Shown here: positions 1 through 5,352 of the stretch, in pieces
Layout of the letters: every line of letters begins with the position of its first letter
Numbering within the stretch: position 1 is the first letter of the stretch
NCBI GenBank assembly: GCA_035293845.1
Contig: DATGMB010000070.1
Span: forward strand, 1 to 17,935
Direction: 5' to 3'
Origin: DATGMB01 sp035293845
Lineage (GTDB): Bacteria; Acidobacteriota; Terriglobia; Bryobacterales; Bryobacteraceae
Length of the DNA stretch: 17,935 bases
The notes under the pieces: model-generated
Databases searched by the model: none
What the model was told of the DNA's origin: nothing
Seen by the model: only the letters and a program-made list of their open reading frames with translations
Program-made: the position numbers and the translations under genes

Positions 1-180
1 CAAACGGCGCACCAGGGTGGCCACCCTGTTCCCGAATGAGGCCGCCCTGCTCCGTCTGGTCAGCGCAGTATTGATGGAAATCAGCGAGGAGTGGGAAACC
101 GACAAAATCTACTTACGAATGGAAAACAGTGGCTCGATTACCCGGGAACAATGAATTTACAGAAAGAACTTGACTTTATC
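1..180 (+). mobile_element. Right end of an IS256-family insertion sequence (truncated by window start)
   Basis: The window opens inside an insertion sequence. Its transposase reading frame ends at 152-154, and the stop is followed by TTTACAGAAAGAACTTGAC (156-174), which resembles the terminal inverted repeats I remember for IS256-family elements. The exact boundary near 180 is an estimate, because the left end and the target-site duplication lie outside the window. Confidence 0.6.
2..154 (+). CDS. IS256-family transposase, C-terminal 50 residues (5' partial)
   Basis: This is the tail of a mutator-type (IS256, MULE-like DDE) transposase, which cuts and pastes its own element. Only the last 50 codons are present. 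They read KRRTRVATLFPNEAALLRLV, then a helix with MEISEEWETDKIYL, and end in TGA. The FPNE...LRLVSAVLMEISEEWETDK pattern is characteristic of the extreme C-terminus of this family. The frame is intact to its stop, so this copy may be functional, but the DDE catalytic core lies upstream of the window. It is the first of three transposon-related remnants in the first 1.6 kb. Confidence 0.85.
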   Translation, partial: KRRTRVATLFPNEAALLRLVSAVLMEISEEWETDKIYLRMENSGSITREQ

Positions 181-227
181 AAATTTTGCCGCGGCTGCTG
201 TCAACGGCCGGACGGGTTGGTAGTCCG

Positions 228-247
228 CTAAATCTGTGTGGCTCCTG
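228..247. repeat. Left arm of a 20-bp perfect inverted repeat
   Basis: The reverse complement of this segment is CAGGAGCCACACAGATTTAG, found again exactly at 1603-1622. A further 5 bp (GTCCG/CGGAC) match on the outer side after a 2-bp insertion in the right copy. The two arms point at each other across about 1.36 kb of accessory sequence. Confidence 0.7.
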
Positions 248-250
248 CGC

Positions 251-702
251 TCAGTAGGCGAGAGAGAATATTCCGTCTTGACCGTCGTAGGTCAGGAGGC
301 ATCCCCGCAGGACGTCACGTCCGATCAAGGCATGGAATCCTTGAGCCGCGTGCAGATGGGACTTCGTGACAGGAATCGTCAGGTGCGCCAGCGGCGGATG
401 GCCAGCCGCTGATGGAATGATCAAGCTCACGTCATATTGCTCTGCGGTCACAGATCCCACCCCGGTTGATGGCGTTACCATCTGGATACTCCCGGTCGGA
501 GAAAGCCCAAGTTGGTTCAGGACACCAGGGTCCACGCAGGTGTTGCTTGCGCCGGTATCAAGCATTGCCTGTATGTGGACCGGCTGAGGTACTGCTTGGC
601 CTCTTGCGTGAGGGCTTGGGCGCGAGCATGGCTCACGCCAATGAATGCGAGGATCATGAGACTCCCGTCAGTGGGAGCAACTTGGCGCGTAAAGTATGGC
701 AC
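251..702 (-). pseudogene. Retropepsin-like aspartyl protease, disrupted by a single-base frameshift
   Basis: This gene resembles the small bacterial retroviral-type aspartyl proteases. The N-terminal part, from a GTG at 702, reads MPYFTRQVAPTDG and continues through FIGVSHARAQALTQEA. The catalytic part is in another frame: PQPVHIQAMLDTGASNTCVD carries the DTGAS active-site motif, and LIGRDVL is the conserved second motif. The two halves join if one base is restored near 598-603; the combined length of 452 bp is one short of a multiple of three. Seen directly: two abutting frames with matching family content. Inferred: a -1 deletion, a programmed shift or a sequencing error. The catalytic half alone, from an ATG at 565, lacks its first strand. 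The GTG lies 6 bp after the stop of the upstream 74-codon gene, so the two form an operon. Confidence 0.7.
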
Positions 703-708
703 GAGGCG

Positions 709-933
709 TTATGCCACCAGTCGTGAAATGAAATGGATCTGTTCCACTGACTGAATCTGCTTCACCAAAAAAGGATCGAGTCCAAACCGTGCGTAGCCCT
801 CTTTCAGCGCGTCCTCATACGTGCCATATACGTCAACGATGTCATCGCCGTGAATTAGGACAAACTTCCCCTCATTTTGCAGGAGTTCCGGAAGTCGTTG
901 TTTATACGTCTGTAATTCGCGTTCGAGCGCCAT
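709..933 (-). CDS. Conserved small hypothetical protein (74 aa), partner of the aspartyl protease
   Basis: This is a 74-residue soluble protein of unknown function with an intact frame and ATG start. It has a charged N-terminal helix (MALERELQTYKQRLPELLQ), a GKFVLIHGDDIVDVYGTYED core and a C-terminal GLDPFLVKQI segment. The core looks like the short beta-beta-alpha fold of DUF5678-type proteins, but this assignment is tentative. Its stop is 6 bp before the GTG of the aspartyl protease gene, so the two are probably co-transcribed and functionally linked. A 21-bp perfect inverted repeat lies 12 bp upstream of its start and could be its operator. Confidence 0.7.
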   Translation of the reverse strand: MALERELQTYKQRLPELLQNEGKFVLIHGDDIVDVYGTYEDALKEGYARFGLDPFLVKQIQSVEQIHFISRLVA

Positions 934-944
934 CAGTATCGTCC

Positions 945-965
945 GTAGACTATATTGTAGTCTAC
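945..965. promoter_or_regulatory. Perfect 8-bp inverted repeat, candidate operator/promoter
   Basis: GTAGACTA (945-952) and TAGTCTAC (958-965) are perfect inverted arms around TATTG, centred about 20 bp upstream of the 74-aa gene start at 933. On the minus strand the segment contains TACAAT and TATAGT, either of which could be a -10 box. The geometry fits a dimeric repressor. The GACTACA half site recalls BlaI/MecI-type operators, but the spacing differs. Confidence 0.4.
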
Positions 966-1030
966 AGGCGAATGCAAGTCGCCCGCCATCCGCTGAAACC
1001 CCTAAAATCGGGGGTGAAAGACACGTAGGA

Positions 1031-1288
1031 TCACGCTTCCAGTAGCTCGCGGACGCTCCAGATGTGTCCGCTGATCCCCGCCGCCATTGCGGGCGTCATC
1101 CGCAGCGACCTGTGGACGCGACAGAAATTGTAGAAGGCGAACCAGACTGCGACCGCCGCCCAGTGGTTCTCCCACTTCTTGCTGAAGGCGTACGTCAGCC
1201 GCGTAAAGCGGCGAACCGCCATGCGGGTGCTGAGATTGGACCGCTCGACTATCGAAGTGCAGATGCGCTCCGGATCGGGGCGGCCCAT
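1031..1288 (-). pseudogene. IS1-family transposase remnant (C-terminal 85 aa)
   Basis: The frame reads GRPDPERICTSIVERSNLST, then RRFTRLTYAFSKKWENH and FYNFCRVHRSLRMTPAMAAG. This is the C-terminal block of IS1-type DDE transposases: the VERxNL, RRFTRLTxxFSKKxENH and YNFCRxHxxL motifs are diagnostic. The N-terminal zinc-binding domain and the first catalytic aspartates are missing. The similarity fades upstream of about 1300, where a TGACCTGCCCCGG string, possibly another element's end, interrupts it. This is a dead fragment. Confidence 0.8.
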
Positions 1289-1329
1289 GACTGGGACTGA
1301 CCTGCCCCGGTTTTCTCTACCAATCGTAA

Positions 1330-1566
1330 TTTGGAAAGTCCCTAGTCATTCTACTGGTCCCCGGCAAGGCATATGACATTCCCGGGTTTTCCAAGCACCT
1401 CAAGGATTTTAGCGAGGAGTCCCGGGGCCGCATACTCCAAAAGGAAGGAGTGGAACGCAAATTTCGTTTCCGCTTCCGCAACCCGTTAATGAAGCCGCTG
1501 GTCATTATGAAAGGGATCGCTGAACATCGGCTCAGTCTGGACATTCTGAAGAGGTTTCAGTCGTGA
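1330..1566 (+). pseudogene. C-terminal remnant, possibly of an AAA/ORC-like ATPase (no start codon)
   Basis: A frame open from 1330 to a TGA at 1564-1566 has no usable start. It encodes PGFSKHLKDFSEESRGRILQ, then KFRFRFRNPLMKPLVIMKGI and a short charged tail. The FRFRNPLMxPxVIM block recalls the C-terminal winged-helix region of archaeal-type AAA ATPases found in bacterial accessory regions. This family call is from memory and weak. What is clear is that a 3' gene end sits next to insertion-sequence debris, so the 5' part was probably lost by deletion or transposition. A strong hairpin follows 6 bp after the stop. Confidence 0.4.
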
Positions 1567-1572
1567 TTCCTC

Positions 1573-1603
1573 GGTGGCGGCCCGCTCATGCGCGACCGCC
1601 ACC
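1573..1603. terminator. Strong GC-rich hairpin after the ATPase-like remnant
   Basis: GGTGGCGG (1573-1580) pairs perfectly with CCGCCACC (1596-1603), with an inner CGC/GCG stem around a TCAT loop. It begins 6 bp after the stop at 1566. There is no T-run, so it may be a factor-dependent or degenerate terminator. Its right arm abuts the 20-bp inverted repeat at 1603-1622. Confidence 0.4.
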
Positions 1604-1622
1604 AGGAGCCACACAGATTTAG
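1603..1622. repeat. Right arm of a 20-bp perfect inverted repeat
   Basis: CAGGAGCCACACAGATTTAG here is the exact inverse of 228-247. It ends 52 bp before the start codon of the selenoprotein-like gene, so the accessory patch runs right up to that gene's regulatory region. Confidence 0.7.
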
Positions 1623-1635
1623 AGCGGACGGCCCG

Positions 1636-1648
1636 CGGTTTCAAACCG
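1636..1648. promoter_or_regulatory. 13-bp palindrome upstream of the thioredoxin/TPR gene
   Basis: CGGTTT and AAACCG flank a single C, 26 bp before the ATG at 1675 and just before the GGTGGGAG purine stretch that could serve as ribosome binding site. It could be an operator. No clear -35/-10 pair is visible in the 108 bp since the previous gene end. Confidence 0.3.
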
Positions 1649-1674
1649 ATCCCGGGTGGGAGTAGACTCTTAAC

Positions 1675-2931
1675 ATGATTCCGCGACTGCTGCTTTTCTT
1701 TGCCGCGGCAACCGGCCCGGGGATTCACTGGGTCGAGAACGATTATCCGAAAGCGCTGGCGGAAGCGAGCGCGCGCCATGTTCCGGTGTTCGTGGAGATG
1801 TGGGCGCCGTGGTGACACACCTGCCGCTTCATGCGCGCTAGCGTGCTCAATGACGCGGCGCTGGTGAAGCGGGCCGGGCAGTTCGCCTGGCTTTCGGTGG
1901 ACGTCGACGATCCAGCCAACGCGTCGTTTATGGCGAAGGCGCCGGCCGAGGGCGTGCCGATGTTTCTGGTCATCGATTCGGCTACGGGGAAGATCGCTTT
2001 GTCGTGGTATGGCGCGGCGACGGCGGCGCAGCTCGACGCGATGCTGGACGATGGCGCCGCGGTGATCGCCGGCAAGGCCAGCGGCGCGGATGCCGTGCTC
2101 GCCCGCGCGGACCGGGCGAACGCGGAGAAGGATTTCGTCAACGCCGCGGCCTATTACGAGCAGGCTCTGAATCTGGGGGGCACGAAGTGGGCGAAGCGGC
2201 CGCGCGCGCTGGAATCGCTGATCATGGCGCAGTCGTTTGCCCATAAGAATGAGGACTGCGCGGCGACGGCTTTGCGCGAAGCGCCCACGATGGCGCGGGA
2301 CCGCTCGCTGGTGAACGTCCTTTACTTCGGCCTGGAGTGCACCAAGCCGGGGACGCCGCAGCGTATCGCGTTGCTGAAGCTGGCGGAGCAGGCCGTGAAG
2401 ACTCCGGGCGTGCTTTCGGATGACATCTCGCAGCTCTACGGCGAGATCGCCTATGGCTACCGCGCGGAAAAGGACGAAGGCGCCACGAGCCGCGTCGCGA
2501 CCGAATGGGTCGCGTATCTGCGGCGCGAACGCGCGAAGGCGGCCAGCCCGGATGCGCGCTTCGGCCTCGATCTCCAGCTTGCGAGCGCCGCGAGCGTGCT
2601 GCGCAAACCGGAGATCGCGCTGCCGGAGATCGAGCGCGACGAGCGCGAGCTGCCGAAGGATTACAACCCGCCGCGGGTCGCGGCCAGTCTGCTGAGCCAG
2701 ATGGGCCGGCTCGACGACGCCGTTGCGGCGTGCAGCCGCGCGCTCGAGCTGGCGTACGGCGCGGCCAAGCTGCGGATGTACGGGGTCTGCGGGGGAATCC
2801 TCAGCCGCAAGGGCGACAAGGATGCGGCGAAGAAGATGTACCAGGATGGCATTGCGTTTGGGCGGACGCTGCCGGAGGATGTGGCGCAGCCGGTGGTGCG
2901 GTCGCTGGAGGCGGCGCTGGGGAAGCTGTAG
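1675..2931 (+). CDS. Candidate selenoprotein: exported thioredoxin-like domain (U-x-x-C) with C-terminal TPR repeats, read through in-frame TGA
   Basis: The ATG at 1675 opens 46 codons: a signal-peptide-like start (MIPRLLLFFAAATG), then HWVENDYPKALAEA and VPVFVEMWAPW. TGA (1813-1815) follows, and the same frame continues HTCRFMRASVLND to a stop at 2931, 418 residues in all. WAPW-[TGA]-HTC sits exactly where thioredoxin-fold proteins have W-C-x-x-C, so TGA replaces the first catalytic cysteine (residue 47) and Cys50 remains. A cis-proline segment, EGVPMFLVID, follows as expected. Residues ~150-418 are helical with TPR-like repeats (FVNAAAYYEQALNL; GRLDDAVAACSRALEL). Seen: one TGA at the active site and open frame on both sides. 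Known: U-x-x-C thioredoxin-fold selenoproteins exist in bacteria. Inferred: selenocysteine insertion. Alternatives are a nonsense mutation or a C-to-A sequencing error. The internal ATG at 1831 has no Shine-Dalgarno sequence and would give an active-site-less protein. Confidence 0.7.
1816..1850 (+). promoter_or_regulatory. Candidate bacterial SECIS hairpin downstream of the TGA codon
   Basis: GCGC (1833-1836) pairs with GCGT (1841-1844) around loop GCTA (1837-1840). A T-G pair (1832/1845) and, after a bulged C, A-T (1831/1847) and TT/AA (1828-1829/1849-1850) extend it. The loop starts with G and lies 21 nt after the TGA, inside the spacing I recall for bacterial SECIS models (about 16-37 nt, G at the start of the apical loop). 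The stem is short and includes G-U pairs, so this is suggestive only. Confidence 0.4.
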
Positions 2932-2951
2932 CCTTTCGGGCGAGCCATCTT

Positions 2952-3842
2952 CTATTCCTCGACCGGCGCCTTCGCGACGTGGTCGACCACCACGACATCG
3001 ACCATGCCCTTCTTTGGGATCAACTCGAGGCCGAGCTGATCCCGCAACGCTTTTGGCAGGCTTGGGCCGTGAGGTCCTTCCGGTAACTCTTTCGCCTCCT
3101 TCTCCAGTCCGGCTCTTTCCAGCGCCCAACCCAAATCGATGCTCCACTTGAGATCGATATCGAACCTGCCCGCCACGTGTGTGGCATCGACCACTTTGCG
3201 CCCCACCTGAGCGGAGAGCGTGTGGGCAATCTCCTCCATCGACAGGTTGTAGGCAACCCAGCGATAGCAGCCGCTCGGGCCCGGCAGCAGACCAGACGCG
3301 CCGGCCTCGAACACCGGACAGCCATCCTTGCCGAACTTGGAATCGACCGCCACCCACGGCGGAACGTCCTGTGCCGGCGGGACCGCTCCTGACGGCTTCA
3401 TCTTCACGCCGGACTTAGCCTTGGTCAATTCGAAGATCTCTTTCTCCGCCTTTTCATAATGGAATGCCAGCTTGAGGCGCTCGGCCAATAAGTTCCGAAT
3501 CATCTGGCGGAATCGATCCCCGGACGCTCCCGCCGGGACTCTGGCCGAGATATCGAGGCCCAGCATGCAGCACCGGCGCGGGTCGAACTCATACGGCTGC
3601 AGCTTGTATGCATAGGAAATCAATGCTCCGAGCGGTATCGCCGAACATCTCCACAGGGTGGGATCGGCAGTGCCGGGTCCGCCGGTGCACCGGCGTGCCT
3701 CGCCCTGTTCGGCAACCTTGATCTGCACTACGTCAAATGCCGGAGAGGCTGGCGCCTGGGCACGGGCGGTAACAGCAGTTCCAACCAGACACATGAGTAA
3801 CAAGGCCATCCTTCGCTTGACCCTACTGCTGGTCCGGTTCAT
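2952..3842 (-). CDS. TIGR03435-family secreted protein (acidobacterial)
   Basis: This 296-residue protein has a signal peptide (RRMALLLMCLVGTAVTARAQ) and the order typical of TIGR03435: FDVVQIKVAE, then ISYAYKLQPYEF, then FRQMIRNLLAERLKLAFHYE, and near the C-terminus VVDATHVAGRFDIDLKW and VDVVVVDHVAKAPVEE. The LLAERLKLAFHxE block and the closing VDHVxxPxEN-like motif mark this family, which is expanded in soil Acidobacteria and has no established function. The start at 3842 has a GAGTGAGGA ribosome binding site 7 bp upstream, overlapping the stop of a 27-codon ORF, so the two are probably coupled. The gene converges with the selenoprotein candidate, with 20 bp between the stops. It has more cysteines than I expect for the family (RRCCMLG, DGCPVF, SGCYRW). 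Confidence 0.85.
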   Translation of the reverse strand: MNRTSSRVKRRMALLLMCLVGTAVTARAQAPASPAFDVVQIKVAEQGEARRCTGGPGTADPTLWRCSAIPLGALISYAYKLQPYEFDPRRCCMLGLDISARVPAGASGDRFRQMIRNLLAERLKLAFHYEKAEKEIFELTKAKSGVKMKPSGAVPPAQDVPPWVAVDSKFGKDGCPVFEAGASGLLPGPSGCYRWVAYNLSMEEIAHTLSAQVGRKVVDATHVAGRFDIDLKWSIDLGWALERAGLEKEAKELPEGPHGPSLPKALRDQLGLELIPKKGMVDVVVVDHVAKAPVEE

Positions 3843-3852
3843 TCGGTGGTCC

Positions 3853-3936
3853 TCACTCGACTTGTCTCAGTGATAGCGCAGCGACGCAGAGCGCCGAAGC
3901 GCCAAGCGCTCTGAGCAGCACGATCTTCCATTTCAT
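3853..3936 (-). CDS. Uncalled 27-residue hydrophobic peptide with perfect ribosome binding site
   Basis: An ATG at 3936 is preceded by AGGAGGT (3944-3950) with 7 bp spacing, the best Shine-Dalgarno sequence in the window. It encodes 27 residues: a basic start (MKWKIVLLR), a hydrophobic stretch (ALGASALCVAALSL) and a short RQVE tail before TGA. It looks like a lone signal peptide or single-span membrane peptide. The stop lies 10 bp before the TIGR03435 start, within that gene's ribosome binding site, which suggests translational coupling. It could be a leader peptide, a small membrane partner, or the 5' remnant of a longer gene. No family is recognised. Confidence 0.55.
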   Translation of the reverse strand: MKWKIVLLRALGASALCVAALSLRQVE

Positions 3937-3951
3937 TTCGATTACCTCCTA

Positions 3952-3970
3952 TTTGCAAAATGTGCCACAT
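3952..3970. promoter_or_regulatory. Short palindromes upstream of the small ORF/TIGR03435 operon
   Basis: ATGTGCCACAT (3960-3970) is a perfect palindrome with a one-base centre, next to TTTGCAAA (3952-3959). Both lie within 20 bp upstream of the Shine-Dalgarno sequence at 3944-3950, where an operator would be expected. No clear -35/-10 pair was identified. Confidence 0.3.
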
Positions 3971-4345
3971 GCCTTCGTGGCCCTTCCACTGCCGCGGCGC
4001 CTTGTGTCGTGCTTTATGTCGTCCAACCTCCAGCGGGGTCGACCGCGCGGTGGGAGTTAAGCGGCCTCTCCAAGGCGCCACGCGCCGGATCTTCGGGTTC
4101 TGTATATCAAAAAAAAACACGTGGATAAACACGGTGTTTCCCTGAAGCGGGTACTACAAAGAGGGATTTCGTTTCGCTTATGGCGCTCCTATGTCAACTC
4201 GCGCGGCGCCCGCCCAATGGTCTGCGCCGTTACCCGTACCGGTGCCGCGGGTCTCTCTCCTCGCGGTTTGCGAGCTGGTGCGCCAAGAGCCGCGCCTGCA
4301 AGGGGCGCGCACACCGGATGGCTACCGGGGCTGAAGAGCCGGCCG
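3971..4345. other. Intergenic stretch without a recognisable gene
   Basis: Several short frames cross this stretch, but none has a family signature, a good ribosome binding site or a codon pattern like its neighbours. It contains the T-run hairpin at 4109-4139 and runs into the degenerate copy of the thioredoxin/TPR C-terminus at 4346. It may be decayed coding sequence. Confidence 0.5.
4109..4139 (-). terminator. Rho-independent-type hairpin with T-run (minus strand)
   Basis: Read on the minus strand, AAACAC-C-GTG (4139-4130) pairs with CACGTGTTT (4123-4115) around a six-base loop, leaving one bulged base, and runs into a stretch of nine T (4117-4109). The form is that of an intrinsic terminator, although the stem is AT-rich. 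No intact minus-strand gene lies upstream of it, so it may belong to decayed sequence, or shield the small ORF/TIGR03435 operon from antisense transcription. Confidence 0.4.
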
Positions 4346-4446
4346 GAAGGATATACCAGGACGGCATCGCCTTTGTGCGAACACTGCAGGAGGATGCCGC
4401 GAAGCAAGCGATACGGTCGCTGGAGGCGGGGTTGGCGAAGCTGTAG
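4346..4446 (+). pseudogene. Degenerate duplicate of the thioredoxin/TPR gene's C-terminus
   Basis: This segment encodes GRIYQDGIAFVRTLQEDAAK, then QAIRSLEAGLAKL and a stop. It matches the C-terminus of the 1675-2931 product (KKMYQDGIAFGRTLPEDVAQ, then PVVRSLEAALGKL) at roughly 70% of residues, and the nucleotides are also clearly similar. Upstream of 4346 the similarity is lost in every frame, so only about the last 33 codons of a paralogue remain. This suggests that the selenoprotein-like gene was once tandemly duplicated around the TIGR03435 gene. Confidence 0.7.
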
Positions 4447-4471
4447 GTAGCATGCCGAAAAACCCGCTTCG

Positions 4472-4534
4472 GGCCGCAGATAAACGCAGATGTGGGCCTG
4501 GCTCTCGATCGGCGTTTATGGGCGTTCATCGGCG
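4472..4534. repeat. Imperfect inverted repeat built from 10-nt units (dispersed repeat family)
   Basis: The left arm GCAGATAAACGCAGAT (4476-4491) and the reverse complement of 4508-4523, GCCCATAAACGCCGAT, match at 13 of 16 positions. The pattern is a 10-nt period of GC-[A/C]-GAT-[A/G]-AAC. The same unit recurs at 9171-9200. Repeats of this look are scattered in intergenic DNA of Acidobacteria and Planctomycetes; their function is unknown. Confidence 0.6.
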
Positions 4535-4671
4535 CCAATCCTTTTTCCGCAACCTGCCACGGCGGCCTGACGCGTGGGGCCGGCCGTTACCGGCGAAGCG
4601 TGTTGCGGCGTGATTGGACACGCATGAGAGATGGGCCGCGCGACCGGCGCGCCACATGATACGCTCAGGCG

Positions 4672-5187
4672 ATGGCCCAGGAGGATCGGATCGCCAGGCT
4701 GGCCCGGCAGATCGAGGCGGCGCAGAAGGCGGAGCGGCCGCTGGCCGATCCGGAGCAGTTGGCGGCGCTGCGGCGGCAGGGCGCGGCCGAACTGCACGGC
4801 ATCTGCGCGGAGTTCGTGGCGTCCCTCAACGGCCGGCTGGGGCGGCTGGCGGTGGAGCTGGCGCCGGCCGAGTATTCGCCGGAAAATCTGCGCGAAACGG
4901 GCGCGAACCTGATCCAGATCCTGGCGGAAGGGCGGCTGATCCAGATTGCGTTCGAGGCTCCGGCGCAGCCGGTTTCGACGGACAAGTTTCTCGTGCCGTA
5001 TGTCCTCGAAGGCGAGCTGCGCGCCTATAATCAGGAACTGCTGCAGCGGTTCGAGGTGCGGAGCCGGCTGCTGTTCTACTGCGTGGAGCAGGGGCGGGCG
5101 GGCTGGCGCTGGTTCGACTGGCGGACCCGCAAGACCGGGCCGGTGGACGGTCCCATGCTCGCGGAACTGATGGAAGCGCTGTTTTGA
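4672..5187 (+). CDS. Hypothetical protein (171 aa), soluble
   Basis: The product has no signal peptide or membrane segment. It starts with a charged amphipathic helix (RIARLARQIEAAQKAE, then EQLAALRRQGAAELHGI). The C-terminal half looks alpha/beta (LIQILAEGRLIQIAFEA, DKFLVPYVLEGELRAYNQEL, LLFYCVEQGRAGWRWFDWRT). I recognise no family or catalytic motif. Codon use is GC-rich like its neighbours and the frame is clean, so the gene is very probably real. The ATG at 4672 has no strong ribosome binding site. It stands alone: 226 bp from the pseudogene upstream and 165 bp from the receptor gene downstream. Its role is unknown. Confidence 0.7.
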   Translation: MAQEDRIARLARQIEAAQKAERPLADPEQLAALRRQGAAELHGICAEFVASLNGRLGRLAVELAPAEYSPENLRETGANLIQILAEGRLIQIAFEAPAQPVSTDKFLVPYVLEGELRAYNQELLQRFEVRSRLLFYCVEQGRAGWRWFDWRTRKTGPVDGPMLAELMEALF

Positions 5188-5231
5188 ATCCCGCGTTCAC
5201 GGCCGTAAAATCGGTTCCAAAAGAAAATTCG

Positions 5232-5262
5232 ATGACACAAATTCGGGACTCGCGCGTATAAT
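5232..5262 (+). promoter_or_regulatory. Candidate sigma70-type promoter of the TonB receptor gene
   Basis: A perfect TATAAT lies at 5257-5262. ATGACA (5232-5237) or TGACAC (5233-5238) could be the -35 box, giving an 18-19 bp spacer. Transcription would begin near 5269, leaving an untranslated leader of about 84 nt that carries the inverted repeat at 5314-5334. Confidence 0.5.
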
Positions 5263-5313
5263 CTCCCAAACGGGTCCTGGCAGTCGGCTCATCCCGTTTC
5301 ACACAGGGGTTCA

Positions 5314-5334
5314 GCGTGTGAGCGTTTCACACGC
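5314..5334. promoter_or_regulatory. Perfect 8-bp inverted repeat in the receptor gene leader
   Basis: GCGTGTGA (5314-5321) and TCACACGC (5327-5334) are perfect inverted arms around GCGTT. GTTTCACAC also occurs as a direct repeat at 5296-5304. The hairpin ends 5 bp before the GGGAGGGG ribosome binding site, so it could act as an operator or as an RNA structure controlling translation. Confidence 0.45.
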
Positions 5335-5352
5335 ATTCGGGAGGGGTGAATC

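Noticed and set aside
1831..2931. Taking the ATG at 1831 as the true start of the thioredoxin/TPR gene
   Set aside because: There is no ribosome binding site, and the product would begin inside the thioredoxin active site. The upstream 46 codons in the same frame supply a signal peptide and the missing first half of the fold.
1486..3357. A 623-codon minus-strand frame spanning the selenoprotein candidate and the TIGR03435 gene
   Set aside because: Its Arg-rich composition and its overlap with two well-supported genes show that it is a shadow frame.
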